Shown here: positions 1-6,536 of the stretch, one piece after another
Layout of the letters: each line of letters opens with the position of its first letter
Position numbering within the stretch: position 1 is the first letter of the stretch
Origin: JAFDZW01 sp038229915
GTDB taxonomy: Bacteria > Bacteroidota > Ignavibacteria > Palsa-1295
Assembly: GCA_038229915.1 (NCBI GenBank)
Contig: JBBRNY010000059.1
Span: 1 to 14,333 of the forward strand
Direction: 5' to 3'
DNA: 14,333 bases
Notes under the pieces: model-generated
Databases searched by the model: none
Seen by the model: only the letters and a program-made list of their open reading frames with translations
What the model was told of the DNA's origin: nothing
Program-made: the position numbers and the translations under genes

Positions 1-93
1 CTTTCAAGTAATAGAAAGCTTGAAGCATAAGATTCTTCAGTCGCTGAAAGAGCACCGTAACAAGAAGATGTTCGTCCGCTCCTTCAGAATGAC
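1..93 (+). repeat. Repeat C copy 0, truncated by the window edge
   Basis: This is the right-hand part of the ~124-bp family C repeat. It matches copies at 179-301 and 1578-1701, including the internal block GATTCTTCAGTCGCTGAAAG and the terminal CCTTCAGAATGAC. The left end lies outside the window. Short reading frames across it have no recognisable product. Confidence 0.8.
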
Positions 94-102
94 AAATTTG
101 AA

Positions 103-166
103 TCAGTGGAGCCGACTTGAGTCGGCTCAAAAAGAATCTGCTCCGAATAAATTCGGAGCTACTAAA
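103..166 (+). repeat. A-B hairpin pair 1
   Basis: Hairpin A (109-128) has 9-bp arms GAGCCGACT and AGTCGGCTC around a 2-nt TG loop. Hairpin B (140-159) has 9-bp arms GCTCCGAAT and ATTCGGAGC around an AA loop. A short A-rich linker joins them. Neither hairpin is followed by a T-run on the + strand, so they do not look like ordinary terminators. Confidence 0.8.
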
Positions 167-178
167 AACTTGAACATT

Positions 179-301
179 GTCATCCTGAGCGACAAGCGAA
201 GGATCTGCACTTTCAAGTAATAGAAAACCTGAAGCCTAAGATTCTTCAGTCGCTGAAAGAGCACCGTAACTTGAGATGTACGTCTGCTCCTTCAGAATGA
301 C
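179..301 (+). repeat. Repeat C copy 1 (full length)
   Basis: This is a complete 123-bp copy. It starts with GTCATCCTGAGCGAC and ends with CTCCTTCAGAATGAC, so the two ends form a short imperfect terminal inverted repeat (GTCATYCTGAG type). Inside are a GCGAAGGATCT block and a GATTCTTCAGTCGC block. It has the same orientation as copies 0 and 2 and the opposite one to copies 3-7. No protein product is evident. Confidence 0.8.
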
Positions 302-310
302 AAACTTGAA

Positions 311-374
311 TCAGTAGAGCCGACTTTCAGTCAGCTCAAAAAGAATTAACTCCGAATAAATTCGGAGCCACTGA
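311..374 (+). repeat. A-B hairpin pair 2 (A arm decayed)
   Basis: Hairpin A (317-337) carries one extra T and a G-to-A change in its right arm, so the stem is weakened. Hairpin B (349-368) keeps the CTCCGAAT/ATTCGGAG stem around an AA loop. The pair lies just upstream of the GWxTD-like gene. The remaining 375-436 stretch presumably holds that gene's promoter, but I see no confident box there. Confidence 0.75.
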
Positions 375-436
375 ATCTTTGCGGCGCAACTTGTGACCCA
401 AAAGCGGGTTTACTGACGATAGACAACCTATTGAAC

Positions 437-1528
437 ATGATCCGTCTTTTCGTACTCACTTGTTGCATTTTTGTTCTTTGTCAATCCATCGGGGTGGCGC
501 AACAGCGAGACACAACGCTCGTGTTTCAAAAGCAAACACTTGCCACCGAGCCAGAAAAACCGAGACCGCAGTTGAGCGGCATCGGTAGTGCATCGGTCGG
601 CTCGTTCAGTTCGTTTCGCGCCGATAGGACCTATGGGTCGTTCTTACAGCCGAGCCTCGGTTTCGATTTTCTCGCAGAACCGGGTGACGCTATTCATTTC
701 TTGTTCGGCGCACGAGTTGGGTTTTCAAATCCCATCACGACCGAACTGCTCTTAGGATTACGCCAGCCGATCTTCACCAGTGGAGATCACTCGCGACAAA
801 TTTTCGGAGATTTTGCACTGCTGTTCTTCGGCGATCACTCGAACACCGGAGCGGTAAGCACCGGAGCTCGCTTAGCAATAGGCGGAAAGTTTGAAGGCGC
901 CGTTGATCCCGTTATTGCATTGGCGGCAGAGTTTCGCGGATCGCGCTCAACGAGCGAAGACCTCGATCGTGTTCGCACCCAATGGTGGGTCGGTGTTGAG
1001 TTTGGTATTTCGTTTCCCATCGTCAGTGGTTATACTGCCCCGACGCATAAGGATTCGATCCGTGCCGCGATACGCTATATCGCATCAAGCTCAGAGCTTG
1101 AAGAGTTTGATCGTATCACCTCGACTTCGAGAGTTGATGATTGGCTCTATACTTTTTGGAAACGTCGCGACCTGACGCCCACGACAGCCGTCAACGAAGC
1201 GAAAGAAGAATTTGAAAGCCGAGTAGCAGAAGCAAATGCGCGCTACTCATCACCGAAAAAACTCGGTGTGCAAAGTGACATCGGCAGAGCGTTAGTGCTC
1301 TATGGCAACCCCGACGTCATCGAGCGCGAGCACGGTACGGCAAACGAAAATATTACCTATGTCTTATGGGTATATCAACGCCGCATCCGTTCGCAACCGT
1401 TGGCAGTATTCTTGTTCCGATCAGACGGGACAAGAAATATGGTACAAGTTTTTTCGAACGTTCCGGGCGAGCTCAGTGGCTCACTACCATACGGACTGCC
1501 CGCAACGATGACCAGATGGATTCAGTAA
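437..1528 (+). CDS. Exported protein with a degenerate GWxTD-type domain
   Basis: Product of 363 residues. I chose the ATG at 437 over an in-frame TTG at 431 because it leaves a compact signal peptide: MIR, a hydrophobic stretch to about residue 18, then GVAQ at a likely cleavage site. Residues ~45-200 are rich in alternating aromatic and glycine segments (FLFGARVGFS, WWVGVEFGISF), suggesting beta structure. Residues ~210-320 resemble the GWxTD domain of FCB-group bacteria: a conserved FWKRRDLTP segment (~241-249), a helix EEFESRVAEANARYS, then DIGRALVLYGNPDVIE (~281-296). The name-giving GWxTD motif is changed to LGVQSD, so the tryptophan is lost. The molecular function of GWxTD proteins is not established; an envelope location is inferred from the signal peptide. 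The gene is flanked by repeats on both sides and appears monocistronic. Identity as an exported GWxTD relative is fairly secure, function unknown. Confidence 0.72.
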   Translation: MIRLFVLTCCIFVLCQSIGVAQQRDTTLVFQKQTLATEPEKPRPQLSGIGSASVGSFSSFRADRTYGSFLQPSLGFDFLAEPGDAIHFLFGARVGFSNPITTELLLGLRQPIFTSGDHSRQIFGDFALLFFGDHSNTGAVSTGARLAIGGKFEGAVDPVIALAAEFRGSRSTSEDLDRVRTQWWVGVEFGISFPIVSGYTAPTHKDSIRAAIRYIASSSELEEFDRITSTSRVDDWLYTFWKRRDLTPTTAVNEAKEEFESRVAEANARYSSPKKLGVQSDIGRALVLYGNPDVIEREHGTANENITYVLWVYQRRIRSQPLAVFLFRSDGTRNMVQVFSNVPGELSGSLPYGLPATMTRWIQ

Positions 1529-1532
1529 AATT

Positions 1533-1558
1533 GCTCCGACTAAATTCGGAGCCACTGA
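1533..1558 (+). repeat. Solitary hairpin B (copy 3)
   Basis: This B element stands alone, without an A partner, 4 bp after the stop codon at 1528. Its left arm GCTCCGACT is of the right-window type and its right arm ATTCGGAGC of the left-window type. The stem therefore carries one C/T mismatch and looks like an intermediate between the two B variants. Confidence 0.75.
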
Positions 1559-1577
1559 AAGCAAAAACTTCAACATT

Positions 1578-1701
1578 GTCATCCTGAGCGACGAGCGAAG
1601 GATCTACACTTTCAAGTTGTAGAAAGCTTGAAGCAGAAGATTCTTCAGTCGCTGAAAGAGCATCGTAACGAGAAGATGTTACTCTGCTCCTTCAGAATGA
1701 C
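1578..1701 (+). repeat. Repeat C copy 2 (full length)
   Basis: Complete 124-bp copy beginning GTCATCCTGAGCGACGAGCG and ending CTCCTTCAGAATGAC. It is closely similar to copy 1 and has the same orientation. It lies between the GWxTD-like gene and atpG. Confidence 0.8.
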
Positions 1702-1710
1702 AAACTTGAA

Positions 1711-1774
1711 TCAGTAGAGCCGACTTCAGTCGGCTCAAAAAAGAATTTGCTCCGAATACATTCGGAGCTACTAA
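1711..1774 (+). repeat. A-B hairpin pair 3
   Basis: Hairpin A (1717-1736) has perfect 9-bp arms GAGCCGACT/AGTCGGCTC with a TC loop. Hairpin B (1749-1768) has GCTCCGAAT/ATTCGGAGC with an AC loop; only the loop differs from pair 1. The pair ends 16 bp before the atpG start codon, so it probably lies in or next to the atpG 5' leader. Confidence 0.8.
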
Positions 1775-1790
1775 TGTAAATCGAACTACA

Positions 1791-2702
1791 ATGGCAACAC
1801 TTCGCGAGATACGCCGACGCATTACTGGCGTCAAAGCAACATCGAAGATCACACAGGCGATGAAGATGGTCGCTGCCGCAAAATTGCGTCGTGCGCAAGA
1901 TGCGATGATTGCCGCGCGTCCCTACTCACGCGCGCTTGATGTATTGCTCAAAGATCTGCTCTCGAATGCGGGCGATGAAGTGGCGAAATCACCGATACTT
2001 TTCGGCCGCACTATTAGCGAAGAACATACCGATAATGTGTTGCTCATCGTTGTCTCGAGCGATCGCGGTCTTGCCGGCGCATTCAACACCAACATTATTC
2101 GTTTTGCCGAAGCGCGCATCCGCGAAACCTACGGTGCACATTTCGCATCAGGTCGCGTCGGACTTATCACCGTTGGTCGCCGCTGCTCCGATCATTTTGC
2201 GAAACGCGGATATAATATCGTGCAAGCGTATCCCGGTGTTTTTAGTAAACTCGAATTCCAAACTGCGCACGAGATCATCGAACAAGCCACCGCGCTTTTC
2301 AACGATGCGAAGTATGATACGGTCGAAGTTATTTTTAATGAATTCAAATCGGTCATCACTCAGCGCCAAGTTGCCGAACGTTTGCTCCCAGTGCTCGATA
2401 AACAAAAGTTGATCGAAACACAATATAGCAAAGCCAGCCACGAATATATTTATGAGCCCGAGCCGTCGGAGATCCTCGATGTGCTTGTGCCGCGTCATCT
2501 CGAAACACAAGTTTGGCGCGCACTACTCGAATCGAACGCCGCCGAGCAAGGCGCACGTATGACCGCAATGGACTCCGCAACCAGAAATGCGAAAGACCTC
2601 ATTTCGTCGTTGCAACTCTCCTATAACAAAGCGCGTCAAGCCGCCATCACCAAAGAGATCCTCGAGATCGTCGGCGGTGCAGAAGCTTTGGCGAAAGGAT
2701 AG
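1791..2702 (+). CDS. atpG: ATP synthase F1 subunit gamma
   Basis: Product of 303 residues, close to the usual 285-300. Subunit gamma is the central rotor shaft of F1, turning inside the alpha3-beta3 hexamer and coupling proton flow through F0 to ATP synthesis at the inner membrane. The N-terminal helix is typical: RRRITGVKATSKITQAMKMV at ~8-27, then AAAKLRRAQ. The C-terminal helix carries the family signature ITKEILEIVGGAEA (~285-298), matching the PROSITE pattern I-T-x-E-x2-E-x3-G-A-x-A. The middle contains the Rossmann-like segment VLLIVVSSDRGLAGAFNTNI. The ATG at 1791 places these motifs correctly; no clear Shine-Dalgarno site precedes it. No other atp gene occurs in the window. The upstream neighbour is the unrelated GWxTD-like gene, separated by a repeat block, so atpG is probably transcribed apart from atpA and atpD here. 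The DUF4160 gene follows 37 bp downstream. Confidence 0.97.
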   Translation: MATLREIRRRITGVKATSKITQAMKMVAAAKLRRAQDAMIAARPYSRALDVLLKDLLSNAGDEVAKSPILFGRTISEEHTDNVLLIVVSSDRGLAGAFNTNIIRFAEARIRETYGAHFASGRVGLITVGRRCSDHFAKRGYNIVQAYPGVFSKLEFQTAHEIIEQATALFNDAKYDTVEVIFNEFKSVITQRQVAERLLPVLDKQKLIETQYSKASHEYIYEPEPSEILDVLVPRHLETQVWRALLESNAAEQGARMTAMDSATRNAKDLISSLQLSYNKARQAAITKEILEIVGGAEALAKG

Positions 2703-2739
2703 GGAATTGGTATGACTACGGTTTAGATCATTACAACTG

Positions 2740-2976
2740 ATGCCAACCGTTCTGAGAATAAATGGATTTAGGTTTTTTTTCTACTCTAATGAGAGTAACG
2801 AACCTCAGCATATCCATATTGAAAAAGCTGACAAGACAGCAAAATATTGGCTTGACCCGATTCGGCTTGCCGAAAATTATGGATTCTCTTCTAAAGATAC
2901 CTCGTTCATAGTAGAGACATTACAAACCAATAAAGAATTATTCACGAAAGCTTGGTATGAGTATTTCGGAAAATAA
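2740..2976 (+). CDS. DUF4160 domain protein
   Basis: A small protein of 78 residues, the usual DUF4160 size. It opens with MPTVLRINGFRFFFYSNE, a typical family start, followed by the conserved QHIHIEK segment (His24 and His26) and a C-terminal helix LFTKAWYEYFG. It has no signal peptide or membrane segment, so it is probably cytosolic. Its last 20 bp overlap the next gene, a DUF2442 protein. DUF4160 and DUF2442 genes are recurrent neighbours in bacteria, and the pair is often suspected of being toxin-antitoxin-like, but the biochemistry is not established. It starts 37 bp after atpG with no intervening terminator, so read-through from atpG is possible. No clear ribosome binding site is visible. 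Confidence 0.88.
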   Translation: MPTVLRINGFRFFFYSNESNEPQHIHIEKADKTAKYWLDPIRLAENYGFSSKDTSFIVETLQTNKELFTKAWYEYFGK

Positions 2977-3295
2977 AAAAGTACGAGCTATTGAATTGCG
3001 GATCGTTAAGGACTATCTCGAAGTCTTTCTCGAAGATGGACGCATTTTTTTTGTACCGCTTGAATGGTACCCAACGCTTGCTTCGGCCTCCAAGAAATCA
3101 TTGCAAAATTTTCGCCTGATTGGTAAAGGCTTAGGGATCCATTGGCCTGAACTCGACGAAGATCTTTCCATCGATGGTTTTCTTCACTCAGAACGAAACC
3201 TTGCGCAACCAAAGAAAGCACTCTCTCAGCGTAAAAGTCCATCTCTTGCGAAGTTGCCCGTTCGCTCGAAAGTTGCAAAACGCATCAGTGTGTAA
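2957..3295 (+). CDS. DUF2442 domain protein
   Basis: Product of 112 residues, starting at the ATG at 2957 inside the end of the DUF4160 gene (20-bp overlap, different frame), which suggests translational coupling. Residues ~8-76 carry the DUF2442 core: LEVFLEDGRIFFVPLEWYP (21-39), a segment FRLIGKGLGIHWPELDEDLS, and the closing IDGFL (72-76). A lysine- and arginine-rich tail of about 30 residues follows and goes beyond the minimal domain; it might help binding to nucleic acid or a partner. In related pairs DUF2442 is assumed to be the partner of DUF4160, with either proposed as antitoxin, but this is unproven. A strong terminator lies 20 bp after the stop codon and closes the atpG-DUF4160-DUF2442 unit. 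Confidence 0.88.
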   Translation: MSISENKKVRAIELRIVKDYLEVFLEDGRIFFVPLEWYPTLASASKKSLQNFRLIGKGLGIHWPELDEDLSIDGFLHSERNLAQPKKALSQRKSPSLAKLPVRSKVAKRISV

Positions 3296-3314
3296 TAAAC
3301 TTTTATAGTAAATT

Positions 3315-3346
3315 AAAAAGGGCAGACTCATCGTCTGCCCTTTTTT
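3315..3346 (+). terminator. Bidirectional intrinsic terminator
   Basis: A perfect 8-bp GC-rich stem GGGCAGAC/GTCTGCCC (3320-3327 and 3333-3340) with a 5-nt loop is preceded by an A-run and followed by a run of eight T. It lies between the convergent DUF2442 gene (+) and the metallo-beta-lactamase-fold gene (-) and can serve both. Confidence 0.9.
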
Positions 3347-3378
3347 TTATTGTATAAATTCTATAACGCTACTCAAAG

Positions 3379-4839
3379 CTACTGCTTCACGGACTCTTCA
3401 AGATCTGAAAACGGTATCACTGTTTTTAGTTTATATCCGGTGATGGGCCAACTGCGGATGATCGTCTCGACATTGATGCCGAGGTCTTTGATCGCATGAT
3501 AAAGTCCCGCTTGTCGTTCGCTCGCTTTTTTGATCGGTCCTGATTCCGGTACCCAGGCGAGTTCGTCTTCGAAGAGTAAATGGTCTTTCGGAAAATAATA
3601 GACGAGAAAATCTTTCGCGTGCGCAGATTTTTTTCCGATCACGTAGATCTTCATCTCGACAGCACCGTCAGTGATCGTCATACTATCTTTTATCTCTGTG
3701 GTACGGAGCGGGCGCGGTTGCAATGCTAAACTATCGGGCTCCATCGTGCGCGGTGCATTCACAATAAACCGTAAATATTCTTCGTCGATCTGTTGTGTCA
3801 GGATCGTTGCACTATCGTGGACGAATGCTCGAACGCCACCGAGATAGTGTGGATGAAAATGCCCGAACACAAAATATTTTATCGGCTTCTTCGGCGCGAT
3901 CTTTCGCGCTTCGGCGATGATCAGCTCGCCGTTATCACTCGTCAGCGGTGCTTCGGCTACCAAGAGATAATTTTTGAACTCCACGATCATCGATTTCATA
4001 TTCGCCGGCTGAATATTCATGAAATGAATATACTTGTTATACTGCTCGGTACTGATCTGCGTTGGCTCCGCTACATCTTCTTGATCCAGCTTATATTTTG
4101 TCGGTGGTGTCAGTAGTGTGGGTACCACAGCCGCGATCACTGCCGAGGAGACTTCTACCGAGTCGCGTACTTTTCCGCCGAATTGAACGATCTCGATCAA
4201 CGAAGGATAATGAACATCATTGAAACTCTGATAACCACTATACAAATAGGTTGTGATAAGATCGCCATAGCGATCGTGAGCCTCTATCGTCGAAATATTA
4301 TCGATCAGATCATCTGATCTGCGAATCGAAACGGTGACGATACTCTTAAAGATCTTCAATGTATATTTTGCAAACGTACTATTGCTTTCGGCACTTTCTT
4401 TGAGGTGCTGACGAACCATATACTCAAGCAAATATGCAGGATTGTAACGGGCTGTCATTAATGGCGCTTCTATATACTCACTGATCTTGAGTTGCTTCAG
4501 AGCTGTATCACCGTAACCAATTGACATCAGAATGTCGTGGTCGAGTTGTGTCGTTTCGAATAATGTTGCTTTCGGTTTTACGATCGAGTCGAGCTTCGCA
4601 AACCCGGCGCCATTGACCCATACCGCGCCGCTGCTTGCTGAACGGAAAGTCATCCACGGCTCAAAACTATGATAGAGTTGATGTTTCTGCTCGGAGTAGG
4701 AAAGCATCAACGCTTGGTCGCCAACGATCACAACCTGCTTGTGATAGCAAGCTTGCAAATGATCGGGCGTGACGCCTGATGCAATACCAATATGCAGTAA
4801 TGAAACTGCCGCAAAAATAATAATGACGAGATATTTCAT
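3379..4839 (-). CDS. Exported metallo-beta-lactamase-fold protein with altered metal-binding motif
   Basis: Product of 486 residues. I chose the ATG at 4839 rather than an in-frame TTG at 4866 because it opens a normal signal peptide: MKYLVIIIFAAVSLLHIG with likely cleavage near residue 20. Residues ~20-280 have no family I recognise. Residues ~285-470 resemble a metallo-beta-lactamase domain: strand KSMIVEFKNYLLVAEAP, then KPIKYFVFGHFHPHYLGG (327-332 for HFHPHY), a later SAHAKD with His407, and LLFEDEL near 422-427. In the canonical HxHxDH motif the Asp is replaced by His and the last His by Tyr; the usual late GD pair reads DE. Metal binding may therefore be changed, or catalysis lost. A secreted or periplasmic hydrolase-like role is plausible, substrate unknown. 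A TAACTTTTG box (4864-4872), close to the Bacteroidota -7 consensus, lies ~25 nt upstream of the start. The gene stands alone, between the terminators of its two neighbours. Confidence 0.7.
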   Translation of the reverse strand: MKYLVIIIFAAVSLLHIGIASGVTPDHLQACYHKQVVIVGDQALMLSYSEQKHQLYHSFEPWMTFRSASSGAVWVNGAGFAKLDSIVKPKATLFETTQLDHDILMSIGYGDTALKQLKISEYIEAPLMTARYNPAYLLEYMVRQHLKESAESNSTFAKYTLKIFKSIVTVSIRRSDDLIDNISTIEAHDRYGDLITTYLYSGYQSFNDVHYPSLIEIVQFGGKVRDSVEVSSAVIAAVVPTLLTPPTKYKLDQEDVAEPTQISTEQYNKYIHFMNIQPANMKSMIVEFKNYLLVAEAPLTSDNGELIIAEARKIAPKKPIKYFVFGHFHPHYLGGVRAFVHDSATILTQQIDEEYLRFIVNAPRTMEPDSLALQPRPLRTTEIKDSMTITDGAVEMKIYVIGKKSAHAKDFLVYYFPKDHLLFEDELAWVPESGPIKKASERQAGLYHAIKDLGINVETIIRSWPITGYKLKTVIPFSDLEESVKQ

Positions 4840-4927
4840 AGACTGTAAAACATTCTCGAGTATCAAAAGTTACAAACACGCGATAGAGACTTACGGCAAT
4901 AGTAGGGAAGTGGCTTCGGCTCAGTCG

Positions 4928-4955
4928 AAAAAAAAGCCGGTCGAAGCCGGCTTTT
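4928..4955 (-). terminator. Intrinsic terminator of the pyrophosphatase gene
   Basis: On the minus strand, AAAAGCCGG (4955-4947) and CCGGCTTTT (4940-4932) form a 9-bp stem with a 6-nt loop, followed by a T-run (the A-run at 4928-4935 on the + strand). It starts 5 bp after the pyrophosphatase stop codon and separates that gene from the metallo-beta-lactamase-fold gene. Confidence 0.85.
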
Positions 4956-4959
4956 ACAA

Positions 4960-5484
4960 TTATTTATCGTCTTGATAATTCTTCATTGATTGGACAATGC
5001 TTGCTTTTGCGGCGGCGGCATTGATCCATTGACCGATAATAACGCCTTTCTCTTCGAGGAGTTTATAGGTTTCGAAAAAATGCTCTATCTCGATGCGACG
5101 ATGCTCGGCGATGTCGGTATATTCGCGAAGATGATTGACACTCTGATCTCCGCTGGCGGCGGCAATAATTTTCAGATCACTGCCTTTGTCATCATGCATT
5201 TCAAGCGCACCGATCGGGATCACCTCCAGTAGTAAACCGGTGAACAGATCCTGATCGCAAAACACCAGAATATCAAGCGGATCGCCGTCGTCCCAAAGTG
5301 TTGACGGGATAAAACCATACGAATATGGATAGTGAACCGAAGAATAGAGCACACGATCAAGACGGAACACGCCCAATTCGGGGTCGAACTCAACTTTATT
5401 GCGCGAACCACGAGGAATTTCGATCACGGCATTGACCAAATTCGGAGATTCTTTTCCCGAAGGAATATCTTTATAATTAACCAT
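4960..5484 (-). CDS. ppa: Inorganic pyrophosphatase (family I, soluble)
   Basis: Cytosolic enzyme that hydrolyses pyrophosphate to two phosphates with Mg2+, pulling biosynthetic reactions forward. Its 174 residues are the normal length for bacterial family I. The signature DDGDPLDIL lies at 65-73, with the metal-binding aspartates Asp66, Asp68 and Asp71. By comparison with the E. coli enzyme the other active-site residues are also present: Glu22, Lys30, Glu32, Arg44, Tyr52, Tyr56, Asp98, Asp103, Lys105, Tyr140 and Lys141. The enzyme should be active. The start at MVNYKDIPSG fits the family; no Shine-Dalgarno site is visible. The gene appears monocistronic, with a terminator directly downstream and a divergent gene starting 184 bp upstream at 5669. 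The intervening region probably holds promoters for both. Confidence 0.96.
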   Translation of the reverse strand: MVNYKDIPSGKESPNLVNAVIEIPRGSRNKVEFDPELGVFRLDRVLYSSVHYPYSYGFIPSTLWDDGDPLDILVFCDQDLFTGLLLEVIPIGALEMHDDKGSDLKIIAAASGDQSVNHLREYTDIAEHRRIEIEHFFETYKLLEEKGVIIGQWINAAAAKASIVQSMKNYQDDK

Positions 5485-5668
5485 TCAATCCAATTTCAAT
5501 CTAAAAACACGGACTAACTCCTATCGCAGGGTTTCCATTCCGAAAAGCTGTTTTTAAATTCGGCATATCGAAAAAAAGGGGACAGATTATTGACTTTTTT
5601 CCGCGGAATTGCATCTTGATGGTTCTCGTTCCTCTGTTGTCTAATGGATATGAAACATCATTAATTAT

Positions 5669-6517
5669 ATGAAAACGGTACTGACCTCTATTCTACTGTG
5701 TTGCGCATCGCAATTGTTTGGAATGTCTATCGACTCAAGTCGTTGGCCCTTTCCTGATACTACCCGATTGCAGTTTACGATTTATGGTGACGTTCGACGA
5801 TATTTCTTTCAATTTGAGCCGTCTGGAAAACCGTATCCCGATAATTTTGACTATACGTATCCTGATGCAATAGAGCTTGATCCGTTGATTATTTCACGCA
5901 TTGACGGTAATTGGGAGCCAATGGATTCTCAACAGGTGGTAAAATATACTTATAATAAATCACAAACGTATATTGTAGAGGAAAGAAGTGCTGCGATTAA
6001 ATTGGACACCAACTTGCATAGGATTGTTTCACTTTATTATCATTACCGACATGGATCTGTACCTTCAGAGATGTATGAGGCTGAAATTACGATTTCGGGA
6101 CTTGCTTATTCATCAAATGGATTTAGTGTGATTGATAGTGAAGCGAAGAACAGTATTATTTCGGCGTCATATAGTTACAGATTTGGTGCGCATTCAGACC
6201 GTTATAGCGGTGTGTCATGTAGTGGTGTAACAGCAATATATGTCACGGGCTCGCTCAACTATAATATCCTTTCGGTAAAGCCTCAAGTATCGTCTATAAA
6301 TGATCAATGGAGTATTACTCAAAAAGATCAAAAGATTTGGGTTACGGTAGGGCAAGATGATCGTACCACCGACTTATATCTCTATTCAATTACAGGGCAA
6401 TTGATAGAAAAAATACCGATTCAAAATAGCCAAGCATCATTTGAAGGACAAAACCTGCACTCAGGATTGTACCTTATTAGGGGAAACCGTCAGAGTGCTA
6501 AAATATTTATTCCGTAA
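5669..6517 (+). CDS. Uncharacterised secreted protein with T9SS type A sorting domain
   Basis: Product of 282 residues. Residues 1-19 form a signal peptide (MKTVLTSILLCCASQLFG). Residues ~20-205 match no family I recognise; they are rich in tyrosine and beta-prone segments and contain two cysteines near its end (Cys20-free mature region, CSG near 184). Residues ~208-282 have the type A C-terminal sorting signal of T9SS cargo: LYLYSITGQLIEKIPI, then the closing LHSGLYLIRGNRQSAKIFIP. Family knowledge predicts export by Sec, translocation across the outer membrane by T9SS, and removal of the tail at the surface. Coding sequence is markedly AT-rich (about 27% GC by hand count for 5941-6000, against about 60% for 8341-8400 in a nearby gene), which may point to recent acquisition. 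It ends 19 bp from the convergent YHYH gene with no hairpin between them. Function of the mature domain unknown. Confidence 0.75.
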   Translation: MKTVLTSILLCCASQLFGMSIDSSRWPFPDTTRLQFTIYGDVRRYFFQFEPSGKPYPDNFDYTYPDAIELDPLIISRIDGNWEPMDSQQVVKYTYNKSQTYIVEERSAAIKLDTNLHRIVSLYYHYRHGSVPSEMYEAEITISGLAYSSNGFSVIDSEAKNSIISASYSYRFGAHSDRYSGVSCSGVTAIYVTGSLNYNILSVKPQVSSINDQWSITQKDQKIWVTVGQDDRTTDLYLYSITGQLIEKIPIQNSQASFEGQNLHSGLYLIRGNRQSAKIFIP

Positions 6518-6536
6518 CTACTCAACCAACGCACTC

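Noticed and set aside
103..166. Hairpins A and B as intrinsic terminators
   Set aside because: They lack a downstream T-run on the + strand. Some have an A-rich stretch beside A, but pairs also occur upstream of genes (pairs 2, 3 and 5), where a terminator is not expected.
20..220. A 66-codon open frame across the left repeat block
   Set aside because: It runs through repeat C and hairpins A and B; the translation is only repeat DNA read in frame, with no family resemblance.
5590..5620. TTGACT as an E. coli-type -35 box upstream of the gene at 5669
   Set aside because: No acceptable -10 box follows at 16-18 bp, and the lineage appears to use TAnnTTTG promoters.
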